Assembly (NCBI RefSeq): GCF_000971395.1 | Contig: NZ_BBME01000011.1 | Span: 1-64,000 of the forward strand | Direction of reading: 5' to 3' | From: Demequina iriomotensis | GTDB lineage: Bacteria; Actinomycetota; Actinomycetes; Actinomycetales; Demequinaceae | Length of the DNA stretch: 64,000 nt | Shown: in pieces, positions 16,278 to 24,735 of the stretch | How positions within the stretch are numbered: position 1 is the stretch's first letter | How the letters are laid out: the number at the start of each line of letters is the position of its first letter | Made by a program: the position numbers and the translations under genes | Notes under the pieces: generated by a model | Database searches by the model: none | What the model saw: the letters and a program-made list of their open reading frames with translations, nothing else | Told to the model about the DNA's origin: nothing

Positions 16278-17756
16278 ATGCAGCCCATCATCGCGGGGTT
16301 CCACCCCGACCCGTCGATCTGCCGAGCGGGGGACTGGTACTACCTGGCGAACTCGTCGTTCGAGTACGTACCCGGCGTCCCGATCCACCGTTCGCGCGAC
16401 ATGCTCACCTGGGAGCTGGTGGGCCACGCCTTGCCGGATGCCGCGGTGGTCCACGCCGCGACCGGACGTGCGGGCGCGAGCCAGGGCGTTTACGCCCCCA
16501 CACTGCGCCACCACGGCGGCCGCTTCTGGATGGTCACCACGAGCATCGCCGACGTCATGCGCGGACAGCTCATCACCCACGCGGACGACCCGGCGGGTCC
16601 CTGGTCCGAACCCGTGCGCGTCGATCAGACGTTCGGCATCGATCCCGATCTCGCGTGGGACGACGAGGGCGCCTGCTACCTCACCTACCGCGGCTTCGCG
16701 CCGCCGGGGATCCATCAGGTGAGGATCGATCCCGCCACGGGCGAGCGGCTCGGCGAGGATCGTGTGATCTGGCACGGGAGCGGCCTGGGCGAGAGCGAGG
16801 GCCCCCATCTGTTCCGTCGCGGTGACTGGTGGTACCTCGTGGTCGCAGAGGGCGGCACCCACACAGGTCACGCCGTCTCGGTCGCGCGGTCGCGCGCCCC
16901 TGAGGGGCCCTTCGAGAGCAACCCGGCGAACCCGATCCTCTCCCACCGCTCGACGGCTCATTCGGTTCAGGCCACAGGCCACGCGGACCTTGTCGAGACC
17001 GCGGACGGGCTCTGGGCCCTGGTTCACCTGGGCATCCGGCAGCGAGGCGCGTTCCCCCGATTCCACGTGCTGGGCCGCGAGACCTTCCTCGCGGGCGTCG
17101 ACTGGGCGGAGGGGTGGCCCGTGGTGGTCGAGGGGCGCTACGAGGCGCCGGGCGCGGACTCGTCGTTCGACGATACGTTCGAGGGCACCTCGCTCGACGC
17201 CCGCTGGGTGGCACCCGGGGTTGCACCGACCGATTTTGCGGCCGCGTCAGCGGGTCTCCGACTTGAGCCGAGCCGCGACGCCGAGTCGTCCGAGCAGAAC
17301 CTCCCGCTGTGCACACGCCTGCGTTCGTTCGCGTGGAGGGCGGTGGTGGAGCCGGGCGACGGAGATCTGTGCGTCTCGGTGCGCCTCGCCGCGGACCACT
17401 GGCTCGGGCTCGAGAGGGTCGGGGGCGCGATGCGCGCGAGGCAGGTCAGCGCGCACCTTGACGCGACGCTCGGCGCGGTGCGCGCGGAGCCTGGCGACAG
17501 GCTGGTGATCGAGGCGACCCCGACCGTCGGACGCCAGGGTGGGCCGGGCCCCGACACGATCGAGCTTGCCCTCGAGCGTGCGGGGGAGCGGATCTCGCTC
17601 GCCCGGGTCGACGGGCGTCACCTCTCCACGGAGGTGGCCGGAGGCTTCACTGGACGGATGCTGGCGCTTGAGGCGCTCGGAGGTCCGGCAGCGGTGCGGA
17701 GCGTCGCCCTCACGGAGCTCGAGGAGCCGGCGCCGCGGCCGATGCCCTGGGCCTGA
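16278..17756 (+). CDS. GH43 glycosidase (beta-xylosidase / alpha-L-arabinofuranosidase type)
   Basis: The 492-residue protein has an N-terminal five-bladed GH43 propeller and a C-terminal beta-sandwich typical of XynB-type enzymes. The three catalytic positions are visible: the base aspartate in GFHPDPSICRAGDWYYLANSSFEY, the pKa-modulating aspartate in GIDPDLAWDDEGACYLTY and the acid glutamate in LGESEGPHLFRRGDWWYL. The sandwich (about residues 295-480) covers the DTFEGTSLDARWVAPG and AGGFTGRMLALEA segments. No signal peptide is present, so it acts on imported oligosaccharides. It is cotranscribed with uxuA after an AAGGAG site. Xylose versus arabinose specificity cannot be decided here. Confidence 0.9.
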   Translation: MQPIIAGFHPDPSICRAGDWYYLANSSFEYVPGVPIHRSRDMLTWELVGHALPDAAVVHAATGRAGASQGVYAPTLRHHGGRFWMVTTSIADVMRGQLITHADDPAGPWSEPVRVDQTFGIDPDLAWDDEGACYLTYRGFAPPGIHQVRIDPATGERLGEDRVIWHGSGLGESEGPHLFRRGDWWYLVVAEGGTHTGHAVSVARSRAPEGPFESNPANPILSHRSTAHSVQATGHADLVETADGLWALVHLGIRQRGAFPRFHVLGRETFLAGVDWAEGWPVVVEGRYEAPGADSSFDDTFEGTSLDARWVAPGVAPTDFAAASAGLRLEPSRDAESSEQNLPLCTRLRSFAWRAVVEPGDGDLCVSVRLAADHWLGLERVGGAMRARQVSAHLDATLGAVRAEPGDRLVIEATPTVGRQGGPGPDTIELALERAGERISLARVDGRHLSTEVAGGFTGRMLALEALGGPAAVRSVALTELEEPAPRPMPWA

Positions 17757-17802
17757 AGGCCCCGTATGCCCGCGCCCTTGCAACGATTCAGTAACACGAT
17801 TC

Positions 17803-17828
17803 GGCAATCGGTTGCGCAACCGATTGCC
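17803..17828. promoter_or_regulatory. 26-bp perfect palindrome, double LacI-type operator before the binding-protein gene
   Basis: GGCAATCGGTTGC is followed immediately by its exact reverse complement. Each arm contains the island operator core, so two operator copies are fused back to back. It sits 90 bases before the ABC binding-protein ATG. A possible -10 (TAGGCA, 17841) lies just downstream. Confidence 0.75.
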
Positions 17829-17917
17829 TTGGTGATTCACTAGGCACGCCAGGCCATTCCGCATTGCGAGCTGGCTCATTTCCCCGGAAACGCTGCATTC
17901 ACGACAAAGGAGTTCTT

Positions 17918-19507
17918 ATGCAGGTCAACACGCCCTTGCGGCGCCAAGTCCGCCGCTCGGTGGCCGCCGCCATCGCCGCCGGCGCGGTGTTCACCCTCGG
18001 CGCCTGTTCTGGGGCGAGCGACCCCGCGGCGTCGCCGACGACGGGCACGAGCGAGAGCGGCGCGCCTGCCGCCGACGCTCCGACCACCTTGGCGATCGCG
18101 ACCAACCGCGCGCCGTCGACGTTCGACCCCGTGGGCCTTGCTACGGGCAACGACGCCCTCATCTGGGGCTCGATCTACGACACGCTCTTCGTGATCGGTC
18201 CGGACGGCGAGCTCGTCCCGCACCTGGCCACCGGCTACAGCTACAGCGACGACGGTCTCGAGCTCACCGTCACCCTGCGCGATGACCTCACCTTCTCCGA
18301 CGGAACGCCCGCGACCGCCGCCGAGTACAAGGCGACCCTCGAGCACATCCGGGACACCGCCGGTGCGGGCCAGGCGATGGCCGACACGGTCGCGTCCGTC
18401 GAGGCGGCGGACGCGACGACGGTCGTCATCACGTTCTCCGCGAACGACCCGGGCTTCCTCTTCGACCTCACCAGCCGCGTCGGGATCATCGCGCAGCCGG
18501 ACAAGATGGCGGATGAGTCCTATGGGCTCGACCCCATCGGGGCTGGACCGTACATGCTCGACGCGGAGAAGACGCAGTCGGGTACGCAGTACGTCCTGAT
18601 CAAGCGTGACGACTACTGGAACGCGGACGCCTACCCCTTCGAGGAGGTCACCGTCCGGGTGATCGCGGATGCCACGGCGATCGAGAACTCGCTGCGTGCG
18701 GGCGAGCTCGACATCGCGGGTGTGCAGGCGCAGACCGCACCCCAGTTCGAATCCTCGGGTGACTTCACCACCACCCAGCTCGAGGCTCAGTCGTCCCTGT
18801 TCCTCGACATCGCCGATCGCGACGGGGCCATCGAGCCGGCGTTCGCGGACCTGCGGGTGCGCCAGGCGATCAACTTCGCGCTGAATCGCGACGGCTTCGT
18901 CCAGGCGGGCGGCGGCGTGGGCCAGCCTGCCTACCAGATGGACTTCCCGAGCACCTCCGGATACGACCCGGCACTCGATTCGGTCTACACCTACGACGTC
19001 GAGAAGGCGAAGTCGCTCCTCGCCGAGGCAGGCTACGCGGAGGGCTTCAGCATCGACATGCCGAGCCTCGTCTACACGACCAGCATGGAGCCGGCGATCA
19101 CGCAGGCGTTGGCGGACATCGGCATCACGGTGAACTGGGACTCGATCCCGCCGCAGGACACCGTCCAGGCGCTCCTGTCGGGGAAGTACCCGGTGATCCT
19201 CTGGTTCGCCTCCACGCTTCCCGACGCGAACCAGGTGCAGGACTTCTACGCACCCGCCGCGCTCCTCAATCCGATGCACACCACGGACCCCGAGCTCGAC
19301 GCACTGCTCGAGCAGGCGTCGAAGATCACGGACCCGGCGGCTGGAGCGGACATCTACAAGCAGATCAACGCGTTCGGCGTGAACAACGCGTGGTACGCAC
19401 CGCTGATGTTCACCGGCCAGACGTTCGCCGAGGCGGAGGGATACAAGTACGTGGGCACATCGGCGCAGCAGTCGGTCCGCATCGAGAGCTACGGCGTCGC
19501 CGGCTGA
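17918..19507 (+). CDS. ABC transporter substrate-binding lipoprotein (family 5)
   Basis: The 529-residue extracytoplasmic binding protein is of the SBP_bac_5 (DppA/OppA) family. The N-terminus has a basic stretch, a hydrophobic helix and the lipobox FTLGAC with the lipidated cysteine near residue 27. A Ser/Thr/Pro-rich spacer follows before the folded part. Family segments include NDALIWGSIYDTLFVIGPDGELVP and LRVRQAINFALNRDGF. ATG 17918 is backed by AAAGGAG. Family-5 proteins bind peptides but also plant oligosaccharides, and the surrounding glycosidases favour a sugar ligand (inference). It has its own operator and is followed by a strong terminator, so it may be made in excess over the permeases. 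Confidence 0.92.
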   Translation: MQVNTPLRRQVRRSVAAAIAAGAVFTLGACSGASDPAASPTTGTSESGAPAADAPTTLAIATNRAPSTFDPVGLATGNDALIWGSIYDTLFVIGPDGELVPHLATGYSYSDDGLELTVTLRDDLTFSDGTPATAAEYKATLEHIRDTAGAGQAMADTVASVEAADATTVVITFSANDPGFLFDLTSRVGIIAQPDKMADESYGLDPIGAGPYMLDAEKTQSGTQYVLIKRDDYWNADAYPFEEVTVRVIADATAIENSLRAGELDIAGVQAQTAPQFESSGDFTTTQLEAQSSLFLDIADRDGAIEPAFADLRVRQAINFALNRDGFVQAGGGVGQPAYQMDFPSTSGYDPALDSVYTYDVEKAKSLLAEAGYAEGFSIDMPSLVYTTSMEPAITQALADIGITVNWDSIPPQDTVQALLSGKYPVILWFASTLPDANQVQDFYAPAALLNPMHTTDPELDALLEQASKITDPAAGADIYKQINAFGVNNAWYAPLMFTGQTFAEAEGYKYVGTSAQQSVRIESYGVAG

Positions 19508-19526
19508 CGCACGCCGTAGGCACGCA

Positions 19527-19566
19527 CGCCTGTGGGGCCCCGCCTTCGGACGGGGCCCCACAGGCG
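19527..19566 (+). terminator. Strong hairpin after the binding-protein gene
   Basis: A 16-bp perfect stem (CGCCTGTGGGGCCCCG / CGGGGCCCCACAGGCG) has an 8-base loop and starts 20 bases after the stop. It separates the binding-protein gene from the permease genes, which have their own operator. It may also protect the upstream message 3' end. Confidence 0.8.
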
Positions 19567-19613
19567 TTCCCGGACCGCGGTGACGGGGCTCTCGAGAGCC
19601 GACGAAGCCCAAT

Positions 19614-19631
19614 TTGGCAAGCGGTTGTCAA
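19614..19631. promoter_or_regulatory. LacI-type operator and promoter before the permease operon
   Basis: TTGGCAAGCGGTTGTCAA is an island operator. Its TTGGCA could serve as a -35 box, with ATTCAA at 19637 as the -10 after a 17-base spacer. The first permease ATG is at 19732. Confidence 0.7.
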
Positions 19632-19731
19632 ATGTGATTCAATGCATGCCAGGCCCGCGATGCAGCACCTGCCAGCGGGCGGTTCCCGCGGCCACCTCGG
19701 GGTCAACGAACGACCACACAAAGGCAGAGCA

Positions 19732-20673
19732 ATGTTGCTTTTCGCGCTACGCAGAGTCGCCTTCGGACTCGTGCTGTTCGTCATCGTGTCCTTCACGACG
19801 ATGTTCCTCCTCAGCTTCTCCTTCGACAGCATCATCGGCAGCAAGCTCGGGTCGGCCGCCAACGTCGATTCCATCGCCGCGATGAAGGCGGATCTGGGTC
19901 TCGATCGGTCCGTACCGGTGCTGTACGCCGAATGGTTTCGCGGCGTCCTCCACGGCGACCTCGGAGCCTCGTTCTTCACCGGCGAGCCCGTGACGGAGGC
20001 GCTGCCGAGCCGCCTCGCAGTGACGCTCTCCGTCGTCGGGCCGGCGATGATCATCTCCGCGCTCATCGCGCTCTTCCTGGGCGTGCTCGCCGCGACACGC
20101 GGTGGATGGGTGGACAAGACGGCTCAGGGGATGATGCTGACCGGCTACCTGGTTCCCAACCTGCTCATCGCGATCGTCCTGGTGGTGGTGTTCGCGGTCA
20201 ACCTCGGGTGGTTCCCCGCGACGGGGTTCACGTCCTTCGCCGAAGACCCTGCCGAGTGGGCGAGGTCGATCACGCTCCCGGTGATCACGATGGCGTTCGG
20301 CGGTGCCGCGAGCATGGCCAATCAGGTCCGCGGCACGATGATCGACGAGCTGCGCAAGGACTACGTCCGCACCCTCCGCACGCGTGGTGTCTCCGCGCGG
20401 GCGATCGTCATCCGGCACGCACTGCGAAACTCCGCCGGGCCCGCGCTCACCGTGTTCGGCCTCACCTTCATCACGTTGTTCGGGTCCGCGCTGTTCATCG
20501 AGCAGGTGTTCGCGCTTCCGGGATTCGGCACCTACAGCTTCAATGTCGCGCTCCAGGGCGACTTCCCTGTGCTCATGGGACTGACCGCGTTCGGCGTCGG
20601 TCTGACCATCGGCGTCAACCTCCTGATCGACCTGGCCAACGGCTGGCTCAACCCGAAGGCGAGGCAGTACTGA
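19732..20673 (+). CDS. ABC transporter permease (DppB-type)
   Basis: The 313-residue inner-membrane permease has six predicted helices. The typical BPD_transp_1 EAA-loop region lies near residues 205-240 (LRKDYVRTLRTRGVSARAIVIRHALRNS). The N-terminal first helix plus large extracytoplasmic loop is characteristic of DppB/OppB. It starts at ATG 19732 behind AAAGG; earlier in-frame starts would lie across the operator and are rejected. Its stop overlaps the next start by one base (TGATG). With the following two genes it forms the transport complex for the family-5 binding protein. Confidence 0.93.
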   Translation: MLLFALRRVAFGLVLFVIVSFTTMFLLSFSFDSIIGSKLGSAANVDSIAAMKADLGLDRSVPVLYAEWFRGVLHGDLGASFFTGEPVTEALPSRLAVTLSVVGPAMIISALIALFLGVLAATRGGWVDKTAQGMMLTGYLVPNLLIAIVLVVVFAVNLGWFPATGFTSFAEDPAEWARSITLPVITMAFGGAASMANQVRGTMIDELRKDYVRTLRTRGVSARAIVIRHALRNSAGPALTVFGLTFITLFGSALFIEQVFALPGFGTYSFNVALQGDFPVLMGLTAFGVGLTIGVNLLIDLANGWLNPKARQY

Positions 20674-22469
20674 TGTCGACCCCCACCGCTCCGGTCGCTG
20701 TGCCTGCGCTCGCGCTCGAGGACGAGCCCGCTGAGGTCCGGCGCGGCGCGCTCCAGCGACTCGTTCGCGACCCGCAGGCCGTGATCACGGGCCTCATCAT
20801 CCTGACGTTCGTTGTCCTCGGACTCCTCGCGAACGTGATCCCCCAGCACGGTCCCAATGAGGCGCGGTTCGAGGCCATCAACCTTCCCATCGGATCGCCC
20901 GACTATCCGCTCGGAGGCGACTACGCCGGGCGCGACATCCTCGCGCGACTGCTGCACTCGATCAACACCGCGATGGTGTCCGGCCTGATCGGCGCCTCGA
21001 TCGCGCTGGTCGTCGGCACCACGCTCGGCCTCGTCGGAGGTTACTTCAACAGGTTCCGGACCCCGGTGGAGTGGGGCGCCACCATCCTCCAGACCTTCCC
21101 GGGCATGCTGCTGCTGATCGTGCTCATGCCTCTCACGGGCGGCGACTTCCGCTGGACCATGGCCATCTTCGGCTTCCTCCTCACGCCGGGCATCTACCGC
21201 ATCGTCCGCAATCAGACGGTCGGCGTCAGCCGTGAGCTCTATGTCGACGCCGCCCGCGTGTCGGGCGTGACCGACATGCGTATCCTCGGTCGGCACATCC
21301 TGTCGGTGGTCCGCGGACCTGTCATCGTCGCCACGACGTTCCTGTTCGGTTCTGCGATCGGTGTGCAGTCCGGGCTCGCCTATCTGGGCGTCGGCTCGAA
21401 GGAGATCCCGTCGTTCGGCGCGATGATCAGCGACGGCTTCAGGAACATCTACATCGCGCCGGGGCAGTACATCTGGCCGGCCGTCGCCCTGGGCGTGTTG
21501 AACGGCGCGTTCGTGCTGTTCGGCAACGCGCTGCGCGACACCTTCGAGGGGTCTCAACCCAAGGCGGAGAAGATCACCGCCACCGCCGTCGCCGACGACT
21601 TCGAGGCCGAGACCGCCGACGGGACCGGCGCGCTGCTCGAGGTCCGCGACCTCGGGATCGCCTACCGCTCTCCTTCCGGGGAGCTCAACGAGGTGGTGCG
21701 GGGCGTGAGCCTGACCGTGAGGATGGGCGAGACGTTGGGTCTCGTAGGCGAGTCGGGATCGGGCAAGACTCAGACCGCGTTCGGCGTGCTCGGCGTGCTG
21801 CCGACCGAGGCGGTGGTGACCCGCGGCTCGGTGGTCCTCGCCGGCCGCCAGATTCTCGGGGCGCCCCAAGCCGAGCTCAACAAGCTGCGCGGAAGCGAGA
21901 TCGCCTACATCCCCCAGGAGCCGATGTCGAACCTCGACCCCGTGTACACGATCGGGAGCCAGCTCGTCGAGGGAATCCGGGTGTCGACCGGCCTGTCGAA
22001 GGCGAAGGCCAAGGAACGTGCGCTCGAGCTCCTCGAGCGTGTCGGCATCCCTGACCCGCAGCGCACCTTCCGGTCCTACCCGCACGAGATCTCGGGTGGC
22101 ATGGCGCAGCGCGTGCTCATCGCCGGTGCCGTCGCCCCCAAGCCCAAGCTGCTCATCGCCGATGAGCCGACCACGGCGCTCGACGTCACGGTGCAGGCGG
22201 ACATCCTCGACCTCCTCCGCGACCTGCAGGCGGAGATGGGAATGGGCATCGTGCTTGTCACTCACAACTTCGGTGTGGTGGCGGACAGCTGCACGTCTCT
22301 CGCGGTGATGCAGGGCGGCGAGGTCGTCGAGACCGGCGCCACCATCGATGTGTTCGCCCAACCTCAGCACCCCTATACCTCCATGCTGCTCGGATCGATC
22401 CTCGACGAGGACACGATCCGCGACGACTCCGCGATGGTGCTCGTCGCGGATGGGAAGGACCCGCGATGA
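20673..22469 (+). CDS. Fused ABC permease / ATP-binding protein (DppC-DppD fusion)
   Basis: The 598-residue natural fusion combines a DppC-type permease (about residues 1-290) and a DppD-type ATPase (about 315-598). The permease half has membrane helices and the EAA loop YVDAARVSGVTDMRILGRHI. The ATPase half has Walker A GLVGESGSGKTQTAF, signature EISGGMAQRVLIAGA, Walker B LLIADEPTTALD and switch histidine LVTHNFG. The C-terminal QPQHPYTSMLLGSI is the usual oligopeptide/dipeptide ABC C-terminal extension. Such fusions occur in actinobacterial family-5 systems. It overlaps both neighbours, so the complex is built from a coupled set. Confidence 0.93.
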   Translation: MSTPTAPVAVPALALEDEPAEVRRGALQRLVRDPQAVITGLIILTFVVLGLLANVIPQHGPNEARFEAINLPIGSPDYPLGGDYAGRDILARLLHSINTAMVSGLIGASIALVVGTTLGLVGGYFNRFRTPVEWGATILQTFPGMLLLIVLMPLTGGDFRWTMAIFGFLLTPGIYRIVRNQTVGVSRELYVDAARVSGVTDMRILGRHILSVVRGPVIVATTFLFGSAIGVQSGLAYLGVGSKEIPSFGAMISDGFRNIYIAPGQYIWPAVALGVLNGAFVLFGNALRDTFEGSQPKAEKITATAVADDFEAETADGTGALLEVRDLGIAYRSPSGELNEVVRGVSLTVRMGETLGLVGESGSGKTQTAFGVLGVLPTEAVVTRGSVVLAGRQILGAPQAELNKLRGSEIAYIPQEPMSNLDPVYTIGSQLVEGIRVSTGLSKAKAKERALELLERVGIPDPQRTFRSYPHEISGGMAQRVLIAGAVAPKPKLLIADEPTTALDVTVQADILDLLRDLQAEMGMGIVLVTHNFGVVADSCTSLAVMQGGEVVETGATIDVFAQPQHPYTSMLLGSILDEDTIRDDSAMVLVADGKDPR

Positions 22470-23332
22470 CCGCACCGCTGCTCAGGGCCCAGGGCCTCAA
22501 GGTCGCCTATCCGGTCAAGGGCTTCCGCAAGCCGCCGGTCGAGATCGTTCATGGTGTCGACTTCGAGATCGGCGCCGGCGAGACGCTCGGCATCGTGGGG
22601 GAGTCCGGCTCGGGCAAGACCACGATCGGTCGAGCCATCTTGGGCCTCGCCCCGATCTCGGGAGGCACCGTCGAGTACGACGGCCGCGACATCACCGCGC
22701 TGTCGGCGCGCGAGCGGCGCGCGCTCTCGCGCGAGATCCAGGTGGTGTTCCAGGACCCGTACAGCTCGCTCAACCCGTCCCTGACGATCGGGGCGACGTT
22801 GGCCGAGCCGCTCATCGTCCAGGGGTGGGACAAGGCCAAGGCGACGCGACGCGTGCTGGACCTGCTCGACCACGTGGGCCTGCCGAAGAACGCCGCGGCG
22901 CGGCTGCCCCGCGAGTTCAGCGGCGGCCAGCGCCAGCGCGTCGCGATCGCCCGCGCGCTCGCGCCCGGACCTCGCCTCATCGTCTGCGACGAGCCCGTCT
23001 CCGCGCTTGACCTGTCGACCCAGGCAACCGTGATGGACCTCTTCATCGACATCCAGCGCGAGACCGGCGTGGCCTACCTCTTCGTGTCGCATGACCTTGC
23101 CGTGGTCCGGCACATCAGCCACAGGGTCGGCGTCGTGTATCGCGGCGAGATCGTCGAGCAGGGCCCGACCCGCCAGGTCACCAAGGATCCCGAGCACCCG
23201 TACACGCAGCGCCTGCTTCTGGCAGCGCCCATCGCCGATCCGACGGCCCAGCAGCAGCGGCGCGCGGACCGAGCGCGCCTGCGTGCCGTGCAGGCCGAGC
23301 AGGACCTGCAGGCGACGGGCGTTCCTGCCTGA
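22466..23332 (+). CDS. ABC transporter ATP-binding protein (DppF-type)
   Basis: The 288-residue ATPase is the second nucleotide-binding subunit of the importer. Walker A is GIVGESGSGKTTIGRA near residue 43, the Q-loop VVFQDPYSSLNPSLTIG follows, the signature is EFSGGQRQRVAIARAL, Walker B is LIVCDEPVSALD and the switch is FVSHDLAVVRHI. It ends in the family's HPYTQRLLLAAPI tail plus a short charged helix. Its ATG overlaps the fused permease stop (ATGA). GH1 begins 88 bp later on the same strand, probably in the same transcript. Confidence 0.94.
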   Translation: MTAPLLRAQGLKVAYPVKGFRKPPVEIVHGVDFEIGAGETLGIVGESGSGKTTIGRAILGLAPISGGTVEYDGRDITALSARERRALSREIQVVFQDPYSSLNPSLTIGATLAEPLIVQGWDKAKATRRVLDLLDHVGLPKNAAARLPREFSGGQRQRVAIARALAPGPRLIVCDEPVSALDLSTQATVMDLFIDIQRETGVAYLFVSHDLAVVRHISHRVGVVYRGEIVEQGPTRQVTKDPEHPYTQRLLLAAPIADPTAQQQRRADRARLRAVQAEQDLQATGVPA

Positions 23333-23420
23333 CGTCCCCACCGCGTCGCGACCTCGTCGGTCCGGCGACACACCCCGACCACCGCCGCATCGCGCGGCAT
23401 CGAGAGAGTAGGACCTGAGC

Positions 23421-24641
23421 ATGATCCAGTTCCCCGACGGTTTCCTCTGGGGCGCCGCGACCGCCGGCCACCAGATCGAAGGCAACAACGTCAACAGCGA
23501 CTGGTGGGCCCGTGAGCAGATGATGCCGGGCATGGACCTGTCCGGCGACGCAGTCGACAGCTACCACCGCTACCGCGAGGACATCCAGCTGCTCGCCGAC
23601 GCAGGACTCACCTCTTACCGCTTCAGCCTCGAGTGGTCGCGTATCGAGCCGGTGCGCGGACACTTCTCGAAGGCGGAGCTCGCGCACTACCGCCGTATGA
23701 TCGACTTCTGCCTCGAGCTCGGCGTGACCCCGGTGGTCACCCTGCAGCACTTCACCACTCCGCAGTGGTTCGCGGCGCTCGGTGGCTGGGACGGGCCCGA
23801 GGCGCTCGAGCTTTTCGGCGCGTACGTCGAGCAGGCGTGCACGATCCTCGACGGTGTCGAGTGGGTGGTCACCATGAACGAGCCCAACATGCAGGCGGCC
23901 ATCATGACGATGATGCGCCACCTCGGTGCCGGGGGAGGCGAGTGGACCAGCCCCACGGTCGAGGCGGACGGCGACCAGGAGAAGAAGCAGTCGCACAGCG
24001 ACTTCCTCACCTACGCCGACCCCGAGATCGGCCGGCTGTTCACGCGCATCCACCACGCCGCCCGTGGCATCGTGCGCGCACGCACCGGTGCCAAGGTCGG
24101 ATGGACCATCGCGGCCGGTGCGCTCACCGCGGCTCCCGGCGGCGAGGAGAAGCTCCGGCAGATCCGCTACGGCAAGGAGGACGTGTACTGGGAGGGCAGC
24201 CGCGGCGACGACTTCGTCGGCGTCCAGGCGTACTCCAGCCAGGAGGTCGATGCGAACGGCCTCGTCCCGCACCCGCCGCACACTGACAACACCCTCGTCG
24301 GCACGTCGTACCGTCCGGACTCGCTCGCGATGGCCGTGCGCCACGCATGGGAGGTCAGCGAGCACACACCGATCATGATCACCGAGAACGGGATCGCGAC
24401 CACGCGGGACGAGCAGCGCGTCCAGTACACGCGCGAGGCGCTCGAGGGCCTCCACGGCGCGATGGAGGACGGCATCGATGTGCGCGGCTACCTGCACTGG
24501 AGCCTGCTCGACAACTTCGAGTGGGGTCACTGGGAGCCGACCTTCGGCCTCATCTCGGTGGACCGCGACACGTTTGCACGCACGCCCAAGCCGAGCCTCG
24601 GCTGGCTCGGCTCGGTCGCGAAGGCCAACGCCCTCGGCTGA
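23421..24641 (+). CDS. GH1 beta-glycosidase (beta-glucosidase type)
   Basis: The 406-residue (beta/alpha)8 retaining glycosidase is of family 1. FPDGFLWGAATAGHQIEGNN at the N-terminus is the GH1 signature, and the acid/base glutamate is in VTMNEPNMQA near residue 153. The nucleophile glutamate is in IMITENGIATTRD near residue 321, and the sugar-contacting LHWSLLDNFEWG is near residue 358. The usual length is about 450, so it is slightly short, through loops rather than missing motifs. No signal peptide is seen. It probably removes glucose or a related beta-linked sugar from imported glycosides. Confidence 0.92.
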   Translation: MIQFPDGFLWGAATAGHQIEGNNVNSDWWAREQMMPGMDLSGDAVDSYHRYREDIQLLADAGLTSYRFSLEWSRIEPVRGHFSKAELAHYRRMIDFCLELGVTPVVTLQHFTTPQWFAALGGWDGPEALELFGAYVEQACTILDGVEWVVTMNEPNMQAAIMTMMRHLGAGGGEWTSPTVEADGDQEKKQSHSDFLTYADPEIGRLFTRIHHAARGIVRARTGAKVGWTIAAGALTAAPGGEEKLRQIRYGKEDVYWEGSRGDDFVGVQAYSSQEVDANGLVPHPPHTDNTLVGTSYRPDSLAMAVRHAWEVSEHTPIMITENGIATTRDEQRVQYTREALEGLHGAMEDGIDVRGYLHWSLLDNFEWGHWEPTFGLISVDRDTFARTPKPSLGWLGSVAKANALG

Positions 24642-24735
24642 CCGCGCCTTTCCAGCACTACCACGCGGCGGGGCAGACCCACGTCCCAGCCCCGCCGCGC
24701 GCCCGTCGTCCCACCTGCAGCAAGGAGCCCCTGCC

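Noticed and set aside
14301-17066. A 921-codon open frame on the minus strand
   Set aside because: It is antisense to kdgK, uxuA and GH43, has low-complexity Arg/Gly/Ala/His composition, and no domain. It is a typical high-GC shadow frame.
17876-19612. A 578-codon minus-strand open frame
   Set aside because: Antisense to the ABC binding protein and crosses its terminator hairpin; composition is that of a shadow frame.
17918-23332. Dipeptide/nickel importer annotation for the family-5 ABC system
   Set aside because: Family membership alone would suggest peptides, but the operators shared with uronate genes and the flanking glycosidases argue for sugars. The issue is left open rather than called.
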